A stretch of 37,173 bases of DNA from DAIOEK01 sp036746315. Lineage in GTDB: Bacteria > Chloroflexota > Anaerolineae > Anaerolineales > Anaerolineaceae. A model generated the notes under the pieces. It worked only from the letters and a program-made list of their open reading frames with translations, was not told the DNA's origin and made no database searches. The stretch lies in NCBI GenBank assembly GCA_036746315.1, contig DAIOEK010000027.1, positions 1 through 37,173 of the forward strand, written 5' to 3'. Below, in pieces: positions 24,642 to 33,024 of the stretch (the stretch's first letter is position 1; every line of letters starts with the position of its first letter). A program made the translations under genes and the position numbers.

Positions 24642-25361
24642 ATGAATACAGTATTAAAGGCGGAACAGCTAACCAAAGTCTATAAAAGCGGTCCAATTCA
24701 GGTCACGGCTGTGGATGCAGTGGATCTTTCAGTCAATCAGGGCGAGTTTGTCGCCTTGGTTGGTCCTTCTGGTTCAGGTAAAACGACTATGCTCGCTATG
24801 CTGGCTGCGTTGCTCAACCCATCGCAGGGGAATGTCAGCATTGACGGAGTCAGCCTTTCCACCCTGAAAGATCATCAAAAAGTGCAATTTCGGCGTGAAC
24901 GGATTGGATTTACCTTCCAGGCAAATAATTTGTTACCCTATCTGACTGCTCGGGAAAATGTGGAAATGATGCTTCGCTTGAATGGAAAGCTGACCCCCCA
25001 GGGTAAAACCCATGCCGAAGAGTTATTGGACCGCCTCGGGTTGGCGGACCGAAGTTCGAATCTTCCTTCACAACTTTCAGGTGGACAAAAACAGCGGGTA
25101 GCCATCGCCCGATCTCTGGTGCACAATCCCAGTCTGGTTCTTGCCGATGAGCCGACCGCCAGCCTGGATACCGAACGAGCGTATCAGGTAGTGAAGATCT
25201 TTTCCGATCTGATCCATGAACAAAATAAAGCCGGCATTATCGTCACCCACGACCTGCGAATGTGCATTTATGTAGATAAAGTCATCCAAATGATGGATGG
25301 AAAAGTGGAGCGGGTTTTATCCTCCCGCCGTGAAATAGATGACTTCATGGCATGTGCGTAG
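24642..25361 (+). CDS. ABC transporter ATPase, LolD/DevA type
   Basis: A 239-residue ATPase that partners the preceding permease. Walker A GPSGSGKTT (~41-49), Q-loop FTFQANNLLPYLTARENVEM, signature LSGGQKQRVAIARSL (~145), Walker B VLADEPTASLD, and switch His in IIVTHDLRM. The LPYLTARENVE Q-loop form and SGGQ-QRVAIARSL are typical of LolD/MacB/FtsE-type exporters. The stop is close to a ~158-base region without a gene, so the pair is likely a bicistron. A membrane lipid or lipoprotein exporter is plausible. Confidence 0.9.
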   Translation: MNTVLKAEQLTKVYKSGPIQVTAVDAVDLSVNQGEFVALVGPSGSGKTTMLAMLAALLNPSQGNVSIDGVSLSTLKDHQKVQFRRERIGFTFQANNLLPYLTARENVEMMLRLNGKLTPQGKTHAEELLDRLGLADRSSNLPSQLSGGQKQRVAIARSLVHNPSLVLADEPTASLDTERAYQVVKIFSDLIHEQNKAGIIVTHDLRMCIYVDKVIQMMDGKVERVLSSRREIDDFMACA

Positions 25362-25450
25362 TGATCAAAACCACTTCGGTTGCACGCGACAACGGTAAGG
25401 AAAAGCTCTGCAAAAGTTTTCTATTTCAGCCATTTCCGTTCGCATACCTG

Positions 25451-25459
25451 TGCTATGAT
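25451..25459 (+). promoter_or_regulatory. Candidate extended -10 element for the SLC13 gene
   Basis: TGCTATGAT fits an extended -10 box (TGn plus TATGAT) 60 bases before the SLC13 ATG. No clear -35 was seen. The 158-base region 25362-25519 holds nothing else I can support. Confidence 0.3.
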
Positions 25460-25519
25460 AAATAAATCGACAAAATACGATCGGTAGGATAACTGTTCTG
25501 AAAACCATAAATTATCAAA

Positions 25520-27364
25520 ATGATGTCAGCCCATGATATAGCACAAATTTTACTGGCTCTTATTTTCACAATCGGGATCATTTGTGTATTAACCAACAGA
25601 CTCCGCATGGATACTATGGCGCTGGCACTTGCAACGATTCTGGGGCTACTTCAACTGGCAGGGCTGCCAATGCTCGGACCTGCGAATTCGCCGGCAAGTG
25701 CAGTCAATGCACTTGCCGGATTCAGTCAGCCTGTGATCATTACCATCATATCCCTGTATGCAGTTACGCTCACCCTGGAAAAGGCTGGGATCAACTATTG
25801 GATAGCAAATCGAATTCTACGTTTGGGTGGCCAAAAAACTTCAATTTACATTTTGATCTTCGCAGCAAGCGCAGCATCGCTCTCCCTAATTATGAACAAT
25901 TTCGCTGCGGGCGCGCTGCTCTTACCCAGTGCACTCGAGGTGTCCTACCGCACCCAAATCACCCCTAGCAAATTACTCATTCCGGTGGCGTATGGCAGCT
26001 TGTTGGGGGGCAGCGCAACATATTTTACAACTGCGAATATGGTCATTAGTGATCTTCTGCCCAAAATGCACCCGGCGCAGTTGCCAACCGGATTTCTCGA
26101 TTACTTTTTCTCCGGGATAATAATTGTCATTTTAGGTTTGGTTTTCTTTTACTTTTTGGGTGACAGGCTATTACCTGAACACCAGCCCAGCAACCAGCAT
26201 TATTTTTATCAACTGACCGACAGCGAATTGGAAGATTTCTTTCAAATCAGCGAAAGAGTATGGGAAGCCAAAATTCAGTCTGGCGGAGAATTCGCTAACA
26301 TCACTCTTTCACAGTCCGGCATCGGAGAAAACTGGGGGATATCGGTCGCCGCCATAATAAACGAGGATGGATACTCCGTTCCTTACCCTACTACAACCCT
26401 GAAAGCAGATATGCGTTTGCTGTTGATTGGCAGAGAAGAAAAAATAAGCGAATTGCGTACACATGGCTTGTTGATTGGTGCGCACAAGGAAAAGACCTAC
26501 CTCAGTTCTAAAGGCATCAGCATCATCGAATTAATCTTGTCCCCACATTCCCGTTATGTTGGCAAAACCGTCACGGATATTCGCTTTCGAGATCGCTATG
26601 GAGGTACGGTAATCGGAATCAGAAGAACAGATCGAAGCTATCGTACGGATGTTGGAAAGCTACCCCTGAATTCCGGCGATTCGCTCTTGATCATTGGCAG
26701 TAAAGATCAATTGGAAAATATAGAAAAATTCAACGACTTCATCATCATCAAGGCTCATCATGCTGACCAACCCATCAATAAAAAAGGTGCATTACTCTCG
26801 CTGGGTTTGCTTCTGCTGGTGATAGTTTTATCGCTGTTCAATCTTCCGGTTTACCTGTTGATGATGTCCGCCGCTATCTTATTGATCCTATCCAGACAAA
26901 TCTCCGTGGATGATTTGTACCATTCCGTCCATTGGCAGGCAATTTTTATAATTGCAGGAATGTTTGTTGTCAGCACTGCAATTACCGAAACAGGGCTGGT
27001 GGATCGAATAACCTCCACCCTGAATGGACTTTCTCATCAGAACAATCTGGTAGTTTTTGCAGTTGTCTCATACTTGCTGAGTGGAGTGATCACGCAATTC
27101 GTGGGCGGGCAGGTGGCTGCATTTATTACCGGCCCCATCACCCTCGGTGCGGCTGTCAATGCGGGCATCAACCCTCACGCAATTGCGGTGGCTACTGCAA
27201 TTGGTTGTTCCGCATCTTTCCTGCTTCCGCTGGCGCACCCGGTAAATATAATGATGATTGGACCGGGAAGTTATCGCATGAAAGACTTCTTCAAAATTGG
27301 TATCTGGTTGACCCTGGTTTGCTTGGGCGGTCTGATCCTATCCATGCTGATTTTCTGGAGATAG
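25520..27364 (+). CDS. SLC13/DASS-type permease with two RCK_C (TrkA-C) domains
   Basis: A 614-residue membrane protein. The N-terminal half has about five to six helices with GFSQPVIITIISLYAVTLTL and the conserved MNNFAAGALLLPSA motif (re-entrant SNN-type loop; here MNN). Then two cytoplasmic RCK_C/TrkA_C units follow, about residues 245-310 (GIGENWGISVAAI) and 325-400 (GISIIELILSPHSRYVGKTV, with GDSLLIIGSKDQLE). The C-terminal half repeats the transporter fold (FIIAGMFVVSTAITETGLVD, GCSASFLLPLAHPVNIMMI). This domain order is known from sulfate/anion SLC13-like proteins and CitT/ArsB-type relatives. Starts at 25520 or 25523. Substrate probably a small anion; not determinable. Confidence 0.82.
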   Translation: MMSAHDIAQILLALIFTIGIICVLTNRLRMDTMALALATILGLLQLAGLPMLGPANSPASAVNALAGFSQPVIITIISLYAVTLTLEKAGINYWIANRILRLGGQKTSIYILIFAASAASLSLIMNNFAAGALLLPSALEVSYRTQITPSKLLIPVAYGSLLGGSATYFTTANMVISDLLPKMHPAQLPTGFLDYFFSGIIIVILGLVFFYFLGDRLLPEHQPSNQHYFYQLTDSELEDFFQISERVWEAKIQSGGEFANITLSQSGIGENWGISVAAIINEDGYSVPYPTTTLKADMRLLLIGREEKISELRTHGLLIGAHKEKTYLSSKGISIIELILSPHSRYVGKTVTDIRFRDRYGGTVIGIRRTDRSYRTDVGKLPLNSGDSLLIIGSKDQLENIEKFNDFIIIKAHHADQPINKKGALLSLGLLLLVIVLSLFNLPVYLLMMSAAILLILSRQISVDDLYHSVHWQAIFIIAGMFVVSTAITETGLVDRITSTLNGLSHQNNLVVFAVVSYLLSGVITQFVGGQVAAFITGPITLGAAVNAGINPHAIAVATAIGCSASFLLPLAHPVNIMMIGPGSYRMKDFFKIGIWLTLVCLGGLILSMLIFWR

Positions 27365-27444
27365 AAACCAAATATTTCTGTATATACCTTGGATTTTGAC
27401 GCGACTGGTAAAACCCATTTGATAGGGGTATACTAGCTACATTA

Positions 27445-27518
27445 GGGAGGTATTTTTGTCTAAGAGATGATTTTACACATCATCAAAATCTCTTTTCACA
27501 ATTTTCAGGAGGATACAT
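27445..27518 (+). promoter_or_regulatory. Structured leader of the first sugar ABC operon
   Basis: Between a possible TATACT (27429-27434) and the binding-protein gene, the leader holds a spare Shine-Dalgarno (GGGAGG, 27445-27450) 5 bases before a 4-codon TTG mini-ORF ending in TGA at 27468-27470, then a bulged hairpin (AAGAGAT 27462-27468 with 27488-27494). The real ribosome site, AGGAGG, follows. A regulatory role is conjecture. Confidence 0.3.
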
Positions 27519-28709
27519 ATGAAGAAGAAGGTTTTGTTTTTGCTCAGTTTGATCATCATCCTTGCAATGGTTTTAACTGCGTGTGCGCCTAAAGCGCAAC
27601 CTGTTCAAACCACCGGTCCGGTAACCATCTCAATCTGGCATGGTTATATTGAAACGGAAGAACAGTTATTTTCCAAAGCCGTAAATGATTTCATGGCAGC
27701 CAATCCCGACATTAAAGTAGAATTGCTCGCTGTCCCCTTCGATCAATTACAAAACAAGTTCCAGACTGAAGCTGCTGCGGGAACCGGTCCGACCATCACC
27801 ATGGGACCGCAGGATCGTATGGCAGGCTATGCCGCTGCCGGATTGCTTGCTGAAATTCCATCAGACACAGCCTTCCTTTCATCACTCGTTCCTGCCTCTG
27901 TTGAAGGCGGGAAAGTCGGCGGAAAACTGGTTGGGATTCCGGTCAACAACAAAGTTGTTGCTCTCTTCTACAACAAGACCAAGGTCACGGAAGAGCCAAA
28001 AGATTTTGACAGCCTTTTAGCCATGGCAAAGGATAACGGCATGGCGGTCACAGCAGACTGGTTCCATAATTATATGTGGGGGCCAGCTTTCGGCGCAAAA
28101 TTCTTCGATGATAGCTACAAGATGGTACTGGATAGTGCTGAAGGTGCCGAAGCATATGCCTACTTTGATACCGTTTGCAAATCCGAAGGTGTAACTTGCG
28201 ACGGCAATGACGGCGATATGGATACACTGTTCCGCCAGGGTCAGGTTGCCTTCCGCATTCAAGGGCCGTGGTCTTCCGGTGACTATATCAAAGACTTGGG
28301 TGCGGACAATGTGGGTGTAATGGCTGTGCCCGCCATCCCCGGAAAAGCCTCCCCGCGTCCGTGGAACCAATCCGAAATGGGTTCGATTAACGTAAATGCC
28401 ACACCCGAACAAATGGCCGCGGCGTTGAAATTCTTCGAGTATTTCACCAGTGCCGATGTCCAAAAGTCCTTCTTGAATGAAGCCAACTGGATTCCTGCCA
28501 ACGCCTCTGTGGATACTTCATCCAACCCGGTGGTTGGCGGTTTCCTCAAGCAGGTGCCTTCTTCTGATCCTTTCCCGGTCGCTTCTGAACTGGGAGCAAC
28601 ATGGGATCCGATGGGCAACGCCATGACCCAGATTCTGGAGGGCGTAAAAACGCCAGCCGAAGCGCTTGCTGAAGCTGCGTCGCTGATCAACACAGCCAAT
28701 AATAAATAG
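27519..28709 (+). CDS. Sugar ABC transporter substrate-binding lipoprotein (MalE-like)
   Basis: A 396-residue family-1 solute-binding protein. Lipoprotein signal to residue ~21 with lipobox LTAC. The mature part begins with VTISIWHGYIETEE, the classic sugar-binding protein N-terminus, followed by IKVELLAVPFDQLQNKF. GPWSSGDYIKDLG and an AL-x-FFEYF region are typical of MalE/maltodextrin-type proteins. An aromatic WFHNYMWGPAFGAKFF stretch (~183) likely lines the sugar site. AGGAGG lies 7 bases upstream. It heads an operon with two permeases and no ATPase. A maltodextrin ligand is plausible, given the WHGY start and the alpha-glucan genes in this window, but they are 18 kb away. Confidence 0.85.
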   Translation: MKKKVLFLLSLIIILAMVLTACAPKAQPVQTTGPVTISIWHGYIETEEQLFSKAVNDFMAANPDIKVELLAVPFDQLQNKFQTEAAAGTGPTITMGPQDRMAGYAAAGLLAEIPSDTAFLSSLVPASVEGGKVGGKLVGIPVNNKVVALFYNKTKVTEEPKDFDSLLAMAKDNGMAVTADWFHNYMWGPAFGAKFFDDSYKMVLDSAEGAEAYAYFDTVCKSEGVTCDGNDGDMDTLFRQGQVAFRIQGPWSSGDYIKDLGADNVGVMAVPAIPGKASPRPWNQSEMGSINVNATPEQMAAALKFFEYFTSADVQKSFLNEANWIPANASVDTSSNPVVGGFLKQVPSSDPFPVASELGATWDPMGNAMTQILEGVKTPAEALAEAASLINTANNK

Positions 28710-28720
28710 AATTGGCTTTT

Positions 28721-28757
28721 ACAGGTGGGTGGATAACTCCACCCACCTGTATTTTTT
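28721..28757 (+). terminator. Intra-operon terminator between the binding-protein and permease genes
   Basis: Perfect 13-bp stem ACAGGTGGGTGGA (28721-28733) with 28738-28750, 4-base loop, followed by ATTTTTT. It stands just after the binding-protein gene but before the permeases, as in many sugar importers, where it lowers permease expression relative to the binding protein. Confidence 0.85.
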
Positions 28758-28824
28758 GGCAAGAGAATAACCTGAGGAAATTTATTCCGCTGATACGCAG
28801 AACATTCTTCAGAAGGATGGGGCT

Positions 28825-29832
28825 ATGGAATTAACTCCCACTGATCTTACAGCAAAGAATAGAAACTGGATACAGAATATGAAGCATCGCTATCCCAACA
28901 TGGGATTGGCATACTTGTATATTCTGCCTGCTCTTTTGATAATGCTTTTTATTACCTTTTATCCGCTTCTGTATCAGGTGTGGATGTCTTTCACTGATTT
29001 TCAATTGAAAAATCTTCGCCTGATGGATCCAAATCTGGTGGGACTCACCAACTACATCAATGTCATATTTCGGGGTTTGCCGGTTACCAACTACGATTTT
29101 CCGCGTATCTTCGTTTTCAATCTTTTCTGGACTCTTATCAACGTATTCTTGCATGTCTTGATTGGCATTGCGGTTGCCTTAATTCTGAACCAGGAAAATA
29201 TGCCCGGCAAGCGAATCTATCGCAGCCTTTTTGTTATTCCCTGGGCATTGCCCTCGCTGGTTGCAGGCATGATGTGGGCGAATATGTGGCATGATAAATT
29301 TGGTGCCATCAACCTGCTACTGCAGCAAATAGGCTTGAAAGGTGATATCCGTTGGCTCCTGGAACCAACACCCTTTATAAATTTGCCCCAAATTGGTCTG
29401 GTTCTTCCGTTGGCTTTTATCGCGGTTTTAATTGCAAACGTCTGGCTGGGATGGCCCTTTATGATGGTGATCGCCACCGGCGCTCTTCAAAGCATTCCGA
29501 AAGAGGTATATGAAGCTGCTGAGATGGATGGCATTTCTGGGATGAATAAAATTTGGTTGATTACCTTGCCGCTTATCCGTCCGGCTATGGTGCCTGCCGT
29601 CATGATTGGCATCATGATGACATTCAATCAATTCAATATTATTTATTTTGTCACCGGCGGCGGACCGGTTGGTTTAACGGAAATCCTGGTTACCCAGGGG
29701 TTCAAACTGGTAAATCCCCAGGGGTGGTATGGTGTTGCTTCAGCCTTCAACATCATCGTCTTCATCATACTGGCCATCATTACCCTCATCACCAACAAAA
29801 TCACCAAAGCCACCGAACCTTATTACGCGTAG
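28825..29832 (+). CDS. Sugar ABC transporter permease (MalF-like)
   Basis: A 335-residue membrane protein with about six helices. The cytoplasmic EAA loop that docks the ATPase is EAAEMDGISGMNKIWLITLP (~231-250). The N-terminal part carries a first helix (YLYILPALLIMLFITFYPLL) and the motif VWMSFTDFQL, seen in MalF/UgpA-type permeases. AAGGATGGGG precedes the ATG. It lies after the internal terminator and 6-12 bases before the second permease gene. Confidence 0.88.
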   Translation: MELTPTDLTAKNRNWIQNMKHRYPNMGLAYLYILPALLIMLFITFYPLLYQVWMSFTDFQLKNLRLMDPNLVGLTNYINVIFRGLPVTNYDFPRIFVFNLFWTLINVFLHVLIGIAVALILNQENMPGKRIYRSLFVIPWALPSLVAGMMWANMWHDKFGAINLLLQQIGLKGDIRWLLEPTPFINLPQIGLVLPLAFIAVLIANVWLGWPFMMVIATGALQSIPKEVYEAAEMDGISGMNKIWLITLPLIRPAMVPAVMIGIMMTFNQFNIIYFVTGGGPVGLTEILVTQGFKLVNPQGWYGVASAFNIIVFIILAIITLITNKITKATEPYYA

Positions 29833-29844
29833 AGGAGAATGAAT

Positions 29845-30957
29845 ATGACTACAATTGAAACCTCCCGCGCAAAAATGGAATTGAAAACAAATATTGCTGT
29901 TTTCTGGGCATATCTGGTCTTCATCGTTTCTGTGGCGCTGATTATTCTTGGCATATATTCGCTGATCGCGGGCATCACGTCTTCCGATTACCTGCAAATC
30001 GCCCCCAGGATCGTCCTGGGTATATTCCTGATTGCTTTTGGCGCTCTGATATTCAAAAGATATTTTTTCTTGCTTCGAGCCATCCGTAATGCACATGACT
30101 ACAGGCGCGCCCGTGAAACCATGCGCATTGATCTGTTGCAGATCATCCTTTTGCTCATTCTGGCAACCGTTTTATTCCCGGTGTTATGGATTGTCTCCAT
30201 GTCATTGGACCCGCGCGATTTTTCGCGTCCCCAGGGCATTTCGATTATTCCTCCCGGTGCCACTCTGGATGCATTTATTACGGTCATAACAAAACCATCA
30301 CCCAATCCTGTTACTTTTCCCGAACTGTTGCGGAATAGTCTGCTTGTGGCAGGTGGCACTGCCTTTGGCTCGGTGATTGTTGGCATTACCGCCGCATATG
30401 CTTTTTCAAGATTGGTGTTCCCAGGTAGAAGGATCGGAATGCTGGGTTTTGTGCTGGTGTTGATGATTCCCCCCGGTGGAACGCTCGCCCCGTTATTTGT
30501 GCTGCTCAATTCAGTTGGGCTGCGAAATTCGCTGCTCGGTCTCGCCATCGCTTTTACATCCACTGCGCTCCCCTTTGCAATTTGGAACATGAAGGGCTAT
30601 ATTGACTCGTTGCCCTATGATCTGGAAGAGGCAGCCCAAATCGATGGCTGCAATCGGGCACAGGGATTTATCAAGGTGATCCTGCCACTGGCAGTCCCGG
30701 GGATTGCAGTAACCGCACTATGGGGTTTTCTTACCGGTTGGTCGGAATTTATCCTGTCCTGGACGTTCCTGACCAATCCATCGACGTTCACCTTGCCTAT
30801 GGTGTTACGCGGGATGGTTGGGCAATATGCTTCCGGCACACCCTGGTCTCAGTTTTCTGCAATGGCGATCCTGATTTCGATCCCGCCTATTATTATCTTT
30901 GCCTTCCTGCAGCGCTACCTGGTCAGCGGATTGGCTGTGGGCGGTGTCAAAGGTTAA
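29845..30957 (+). CDS. Sugar ABC transporter permease (MalG-like) with an N-terminal extension
   Basis: A 370-residue permease. The start at 29845 is favoured over 29839 because AGGAG lies 7 bases upstream of it. The core (from about residue 95) is MalG-like, with helix LLLILATVLFPVLWIVSMSL, motif FARLVFPG-like FSRLVFPGRRIGMLGF and EAA loop LEEAAQIDGCNRAQGFIKV. It ends GLAVGGVKG as MalG-type proteins do. MalG relatives are usually ~280 residues; the ~90 extra N-terminal residues carry two more predicted helices (~18-45 and 55-78). Followed by a strong bidirectional hairpin. Confidence 0.88.
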   Translation: MTTIETSRAKMELKTNIAVFWAYLVFIVSVALIILGIYSLIAGITSSDYLQIAPRIVLGIFLIAFGALIFKRYFFLLRAIRNAHDYRRARETMRIDLLQIILLLILATVLFPVLWIVSMSLDPRDFSRPQGISIIPPGATLDAFITVITKPSPNPVTFPELLRNSLLVAGGTAFGSVIVGITAAYAFSRLVFPGRRIGMLGFVLVLMIPPGGTLAPLFVLLNSVGLRNSLLGLAIAFTSTALPFAIWNMKGYIDSLPYDLEEAAQIDGCNRAQGFIKVILPLAVPGIAVTALWGFLTGWSEFILSWTFLTNPSTFTLPMVLRGMVGQYASGTPWSQFSAMAILISIPPIIIFAFLQRYLVSGLAVGGVKG

Positions 30958-30965
30958 CGGCTTTG

Positions 30966-31002
30966 AAGAAAGCTCCCGTTCAATCTCCGGGAGCTTTCTT
31001 TT
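30966..31002. terminator. Bidirectional terminator between the two ABC operons
   Basis: 13-bp perfect stem (AAGAAAGCTCCCG, 30966-30978, with 30988-31000) and a 9-base loop. On the plus strand the 3' arm ends in TTTCTT followed by TT; on the minus strand it closes the SIS-domain gene (stop at 31004). Shared by convergent operons. Confidence 0.88.
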
Positions 31003-31003
31003 A

Positions 31004-32047
31004 CTATTCGACCAAGGTTATCTTTCCCACATGCCTGAATTCGCCGGGCGTGTAACCGTTCCTTTTTGCCATGACAATGCTGAGCAATTGCATTGGCAGG
31101 ATTTCGACCAATGGTAGAACTTCCTCATGTGTTACATGCGGGAGAAGAATGGTGGGTAATTCCTCGCTGTTCTGGGCGGCAATCCACAAAGCTTTACCGC
31201 CAAGTTTTTTAATCTCCAGTGCCAAATTATAGTTTAGCCCTGCGGTATGGCTTGCTCCTTCAAAAGCCAGAACCGTCAGATCGGGCGCTACCAGTTCCAG
31301 TGGACCGTGTCGGAAATCGGCTGCATTCATCCCTTCGAAAGTGCATTTGGCGGCTTCTTTGTTTACCAGCGAGCCATTCCACACCGCACCCATCGATGCA
31401 CCTCTGCCGATGATGATCATTTTCATTGTATCCTGTAGCAGATGGTCCAACTGCGCAACCTCGTCCAGCCATTTTTTTAAATACGCCTCGATTGCATCAG
31501 CAGCCTCGAACATGTACTGTTGTAACTGTTGCCAATCTTTACCTCTCAGTTGCCAGGCAGCCAGAAGCAGATATGCAGCCATGTTGATGTAAGTCTTCGT
31601 ACTCACCGTAGCTTCGTTACCGGCATGGATGGGTACAGCCAGATCGGCATGTTGCGCCAATGGACTGTCGACATAATTCGTCATGCTCAATTGGAACGCC
31701 GGGCGCCGATCAGTCAGCGCCTCGATAATTCGGATGATTTCAGCGCTCTGCCCTGATTGCGAGTTCATCCACAGCAGGGATTTGCCATCCACGGCAGATA
31801 AACCGTAATGAAGTAATTCTGCTGAGTTTAATAGCAATGTCGGAATGGGTAATCCGAGTAACTCCAAAAAGGCAGCATACGCTCCGTTGTAAGAGGAACC
31901 CATACCCGTAAGCACGATCCTGCTGAACTCGTTGGCAGCCATTCTTTTTCGCAGCAAGTCCATTTGCTGGGCGGGGTAATGTTGGAGTGCGATTCTGAGC
32001 GCATCTGGTTGCGCCAGGATATCTTGAATGTACTGTGGTTGCTGCAT
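31004..32047 (-). CDS. GlmS-like double SIS-domain protein (sugar-phosphate isomerase/deaminase/deglycase type)
   Basis: A 347-residue protein with two SIS domains, like the isomerase half of glucosamine-6-phosphate synthase but without the glutaminase domain. First SIS: GMGSSYNGAYAAF and NSQSGQSAEI (phosphate-binding). Second SIS: IIGRGASMGAVWNGS, MNAADFRHGPLELV, and C-terminal FRHVGKITLVE, whose Lys matches the catalytic C-terminal Lys of GlmS. In place of AAGELKHGP the sequence is AADFRHGP, so the usual Glu is Asp. Family members of this size include AgaS-type amino-sugar deaminases and FrlB-type fructosamine-6-phosphate deglycases; the data do not choose between them. It is the last gene of a six-gene operon. 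AAAGGAA precedes the start. Confidence 0.8.
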   Translation of the reverse strand: MQQPQYIQDILAQPDALRIALQHYPAQQMDLLRKRMAANEFSRIVLTGMGSSYNGAYAAFLELLGLPIPTLLLNSAELLHYGLSAVDGKSLLWMNSQSGQSAEIIRIIEALTDRRPAFQLSMTNYVDSPLAQHADLAVPIHAGNEATVSTKTYINMAAYLLLAAWQLRGKDWQQLQQYMFEAADAIEAYLKKWLDEVAQLDHLLQDTMKMIIIGRGASMGAVWNGSLVNKEAAKCTFEGMNAADFRHGPLELVAPDLTVLAFEGASHTAGLNYNLALEIKKLGGKALWIAAQNSEELPTILLPHVTHEEVLPLVEILPMQLLSIVMAKRNGYTPGEFRHVGKITLVE

Positions 32048-32052
32048 ATAAA

Positions 32053-33024
32053 CTATTCCTTTTCTGTGCTTTCAGGATACTCAAGCATGGCTGCCCTCGC
32101 AGCGCCTACCATACCTGCATTTTGTCCAAGTTCTGCCAATACCAGGGGAATCCTATCAATAGGATTCATCACACTGTGTTGTTTAATGACTTCGGTCAGG
32201 GTCGGCTTGAATGTAGCAAAAGACCGCATCACACCTCCGGTGAAAATAATGCATTCCGGCATATAGAAATTGATCAGGCTCACTAATCCTAGCCCGAGAT
32301 ATCGCGCCGATGTCTGCAAAACCTGCATCGCAAAAACGTCCCCGTTGTTAGCCGCCTCGATGATTGTCTGTGCAGTCAACTGGTCGGTGCGCTCAAGCGC
32401 AATCAATTTGGATTCGGGAAATAGGGAAATCTCTCTTCTGGCTGCTTCTACAATCGCATTCCCTGAAGCCAGCGCTTCCCAGCACCCATGTGCGCCGCAA
32501 TAACATTCCGGTCCGTTGGGGTCGATCGGAATATGCCCGCCTTCAGGGTGTATTTGCTCGAATCCACGAAATATCTTGCCGTTTTCAATAAAAGCTGTCC
32601 CGATCCCCGTACCCACGGTGACAACGGCTACCTTGCTAAAACCTCGTCCGGCGCCAAGCCAGGTCTCGCCCAGGGCTGCCACATCTGCATCATTTTCGAG
32701 GAATGCAGGCACACCAATCCTCTCACAGATGGGGCGGATAATATCCACATCTTCCCACGTGGGTAAAGTATATGGATTATGGATAATGCCCTGGATATGA
32801 TCCACCGGACCGGTTGCCCCGATGCCGATTGCCCGCGGTTGTATTTGCACCCGCGCTACTAAGTCGGTGATGATTCCGATTATCCTTGCAATTCCATGTT
32901 CAGCGCCCATGTGGGCATGGATTTTTTCATCCCTGCTGATCAGCGTCTCGCCATCAACAGAGATCAGCCCCACGCGCACATTCGTCCCGCCAAGGTCGAT
33001 GCCAACAAAAACGGACTGTGTCAT
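32053..33024 (-). CDS. ROK family sugar kinase
   Basis: A 323-residue kinase of the ROK family (bacterial glucokinase, NagK, fructokinase, ManK). N-terminal phosphate loop VGIDLGGTNVRVG. Later VTVGTGIGTAF, then the sugar-binding Glu-Gly-Gly-His in HPEGGHIPIDP and the zinc motif CYCGAHGCWEALASG (Cys and His ligands), diagnostic of ROK kinases. The catalytic Asp is in FLENDADVAALGE. It phosphorylates an incoming hexose or amino sugar, probably the one imported by the adjacent ABC system. Its ATG overlaps the stop of the permease gene (ATGA), suggesting translational coupling. The exact sugar cannot be told from sequence. Confidence 0.9.
   Translation of the reverse strand: MTQSVFVGIDLGGTNVRVGLISVDGETLISRDEKIHAHMGAEHGIARIIGIITDLVARVQIQPRAIGIGATGPVDHIQGIIHNPYTLPTWEDVDIIRPICERIGVPAFLENDADVAALGETWLGAGRGFSKVAVVTVGTGIGTAFIENGKIFRGFEQIHPEGGHIPIDPNGPECYCGAHGCWEALASGNAIVEAARREISLFPESKLIALERTDQLTAQTIIEAANNGDVFAMQVLQTSARYLGLGLVSLINFYMPECIIFTGGVMRSFATFKPTLTEVIKQHSVMNPIDRIPLVLAELGQNAGMVGAARAAMLEYPESTEKE

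Noticed and set aside
27396..27434. TTGACG plus TATACT as a promoter for the first importer
   Set aside because: The spacer is 27 bp, far too long; no better -35 could be paired with TATACT.
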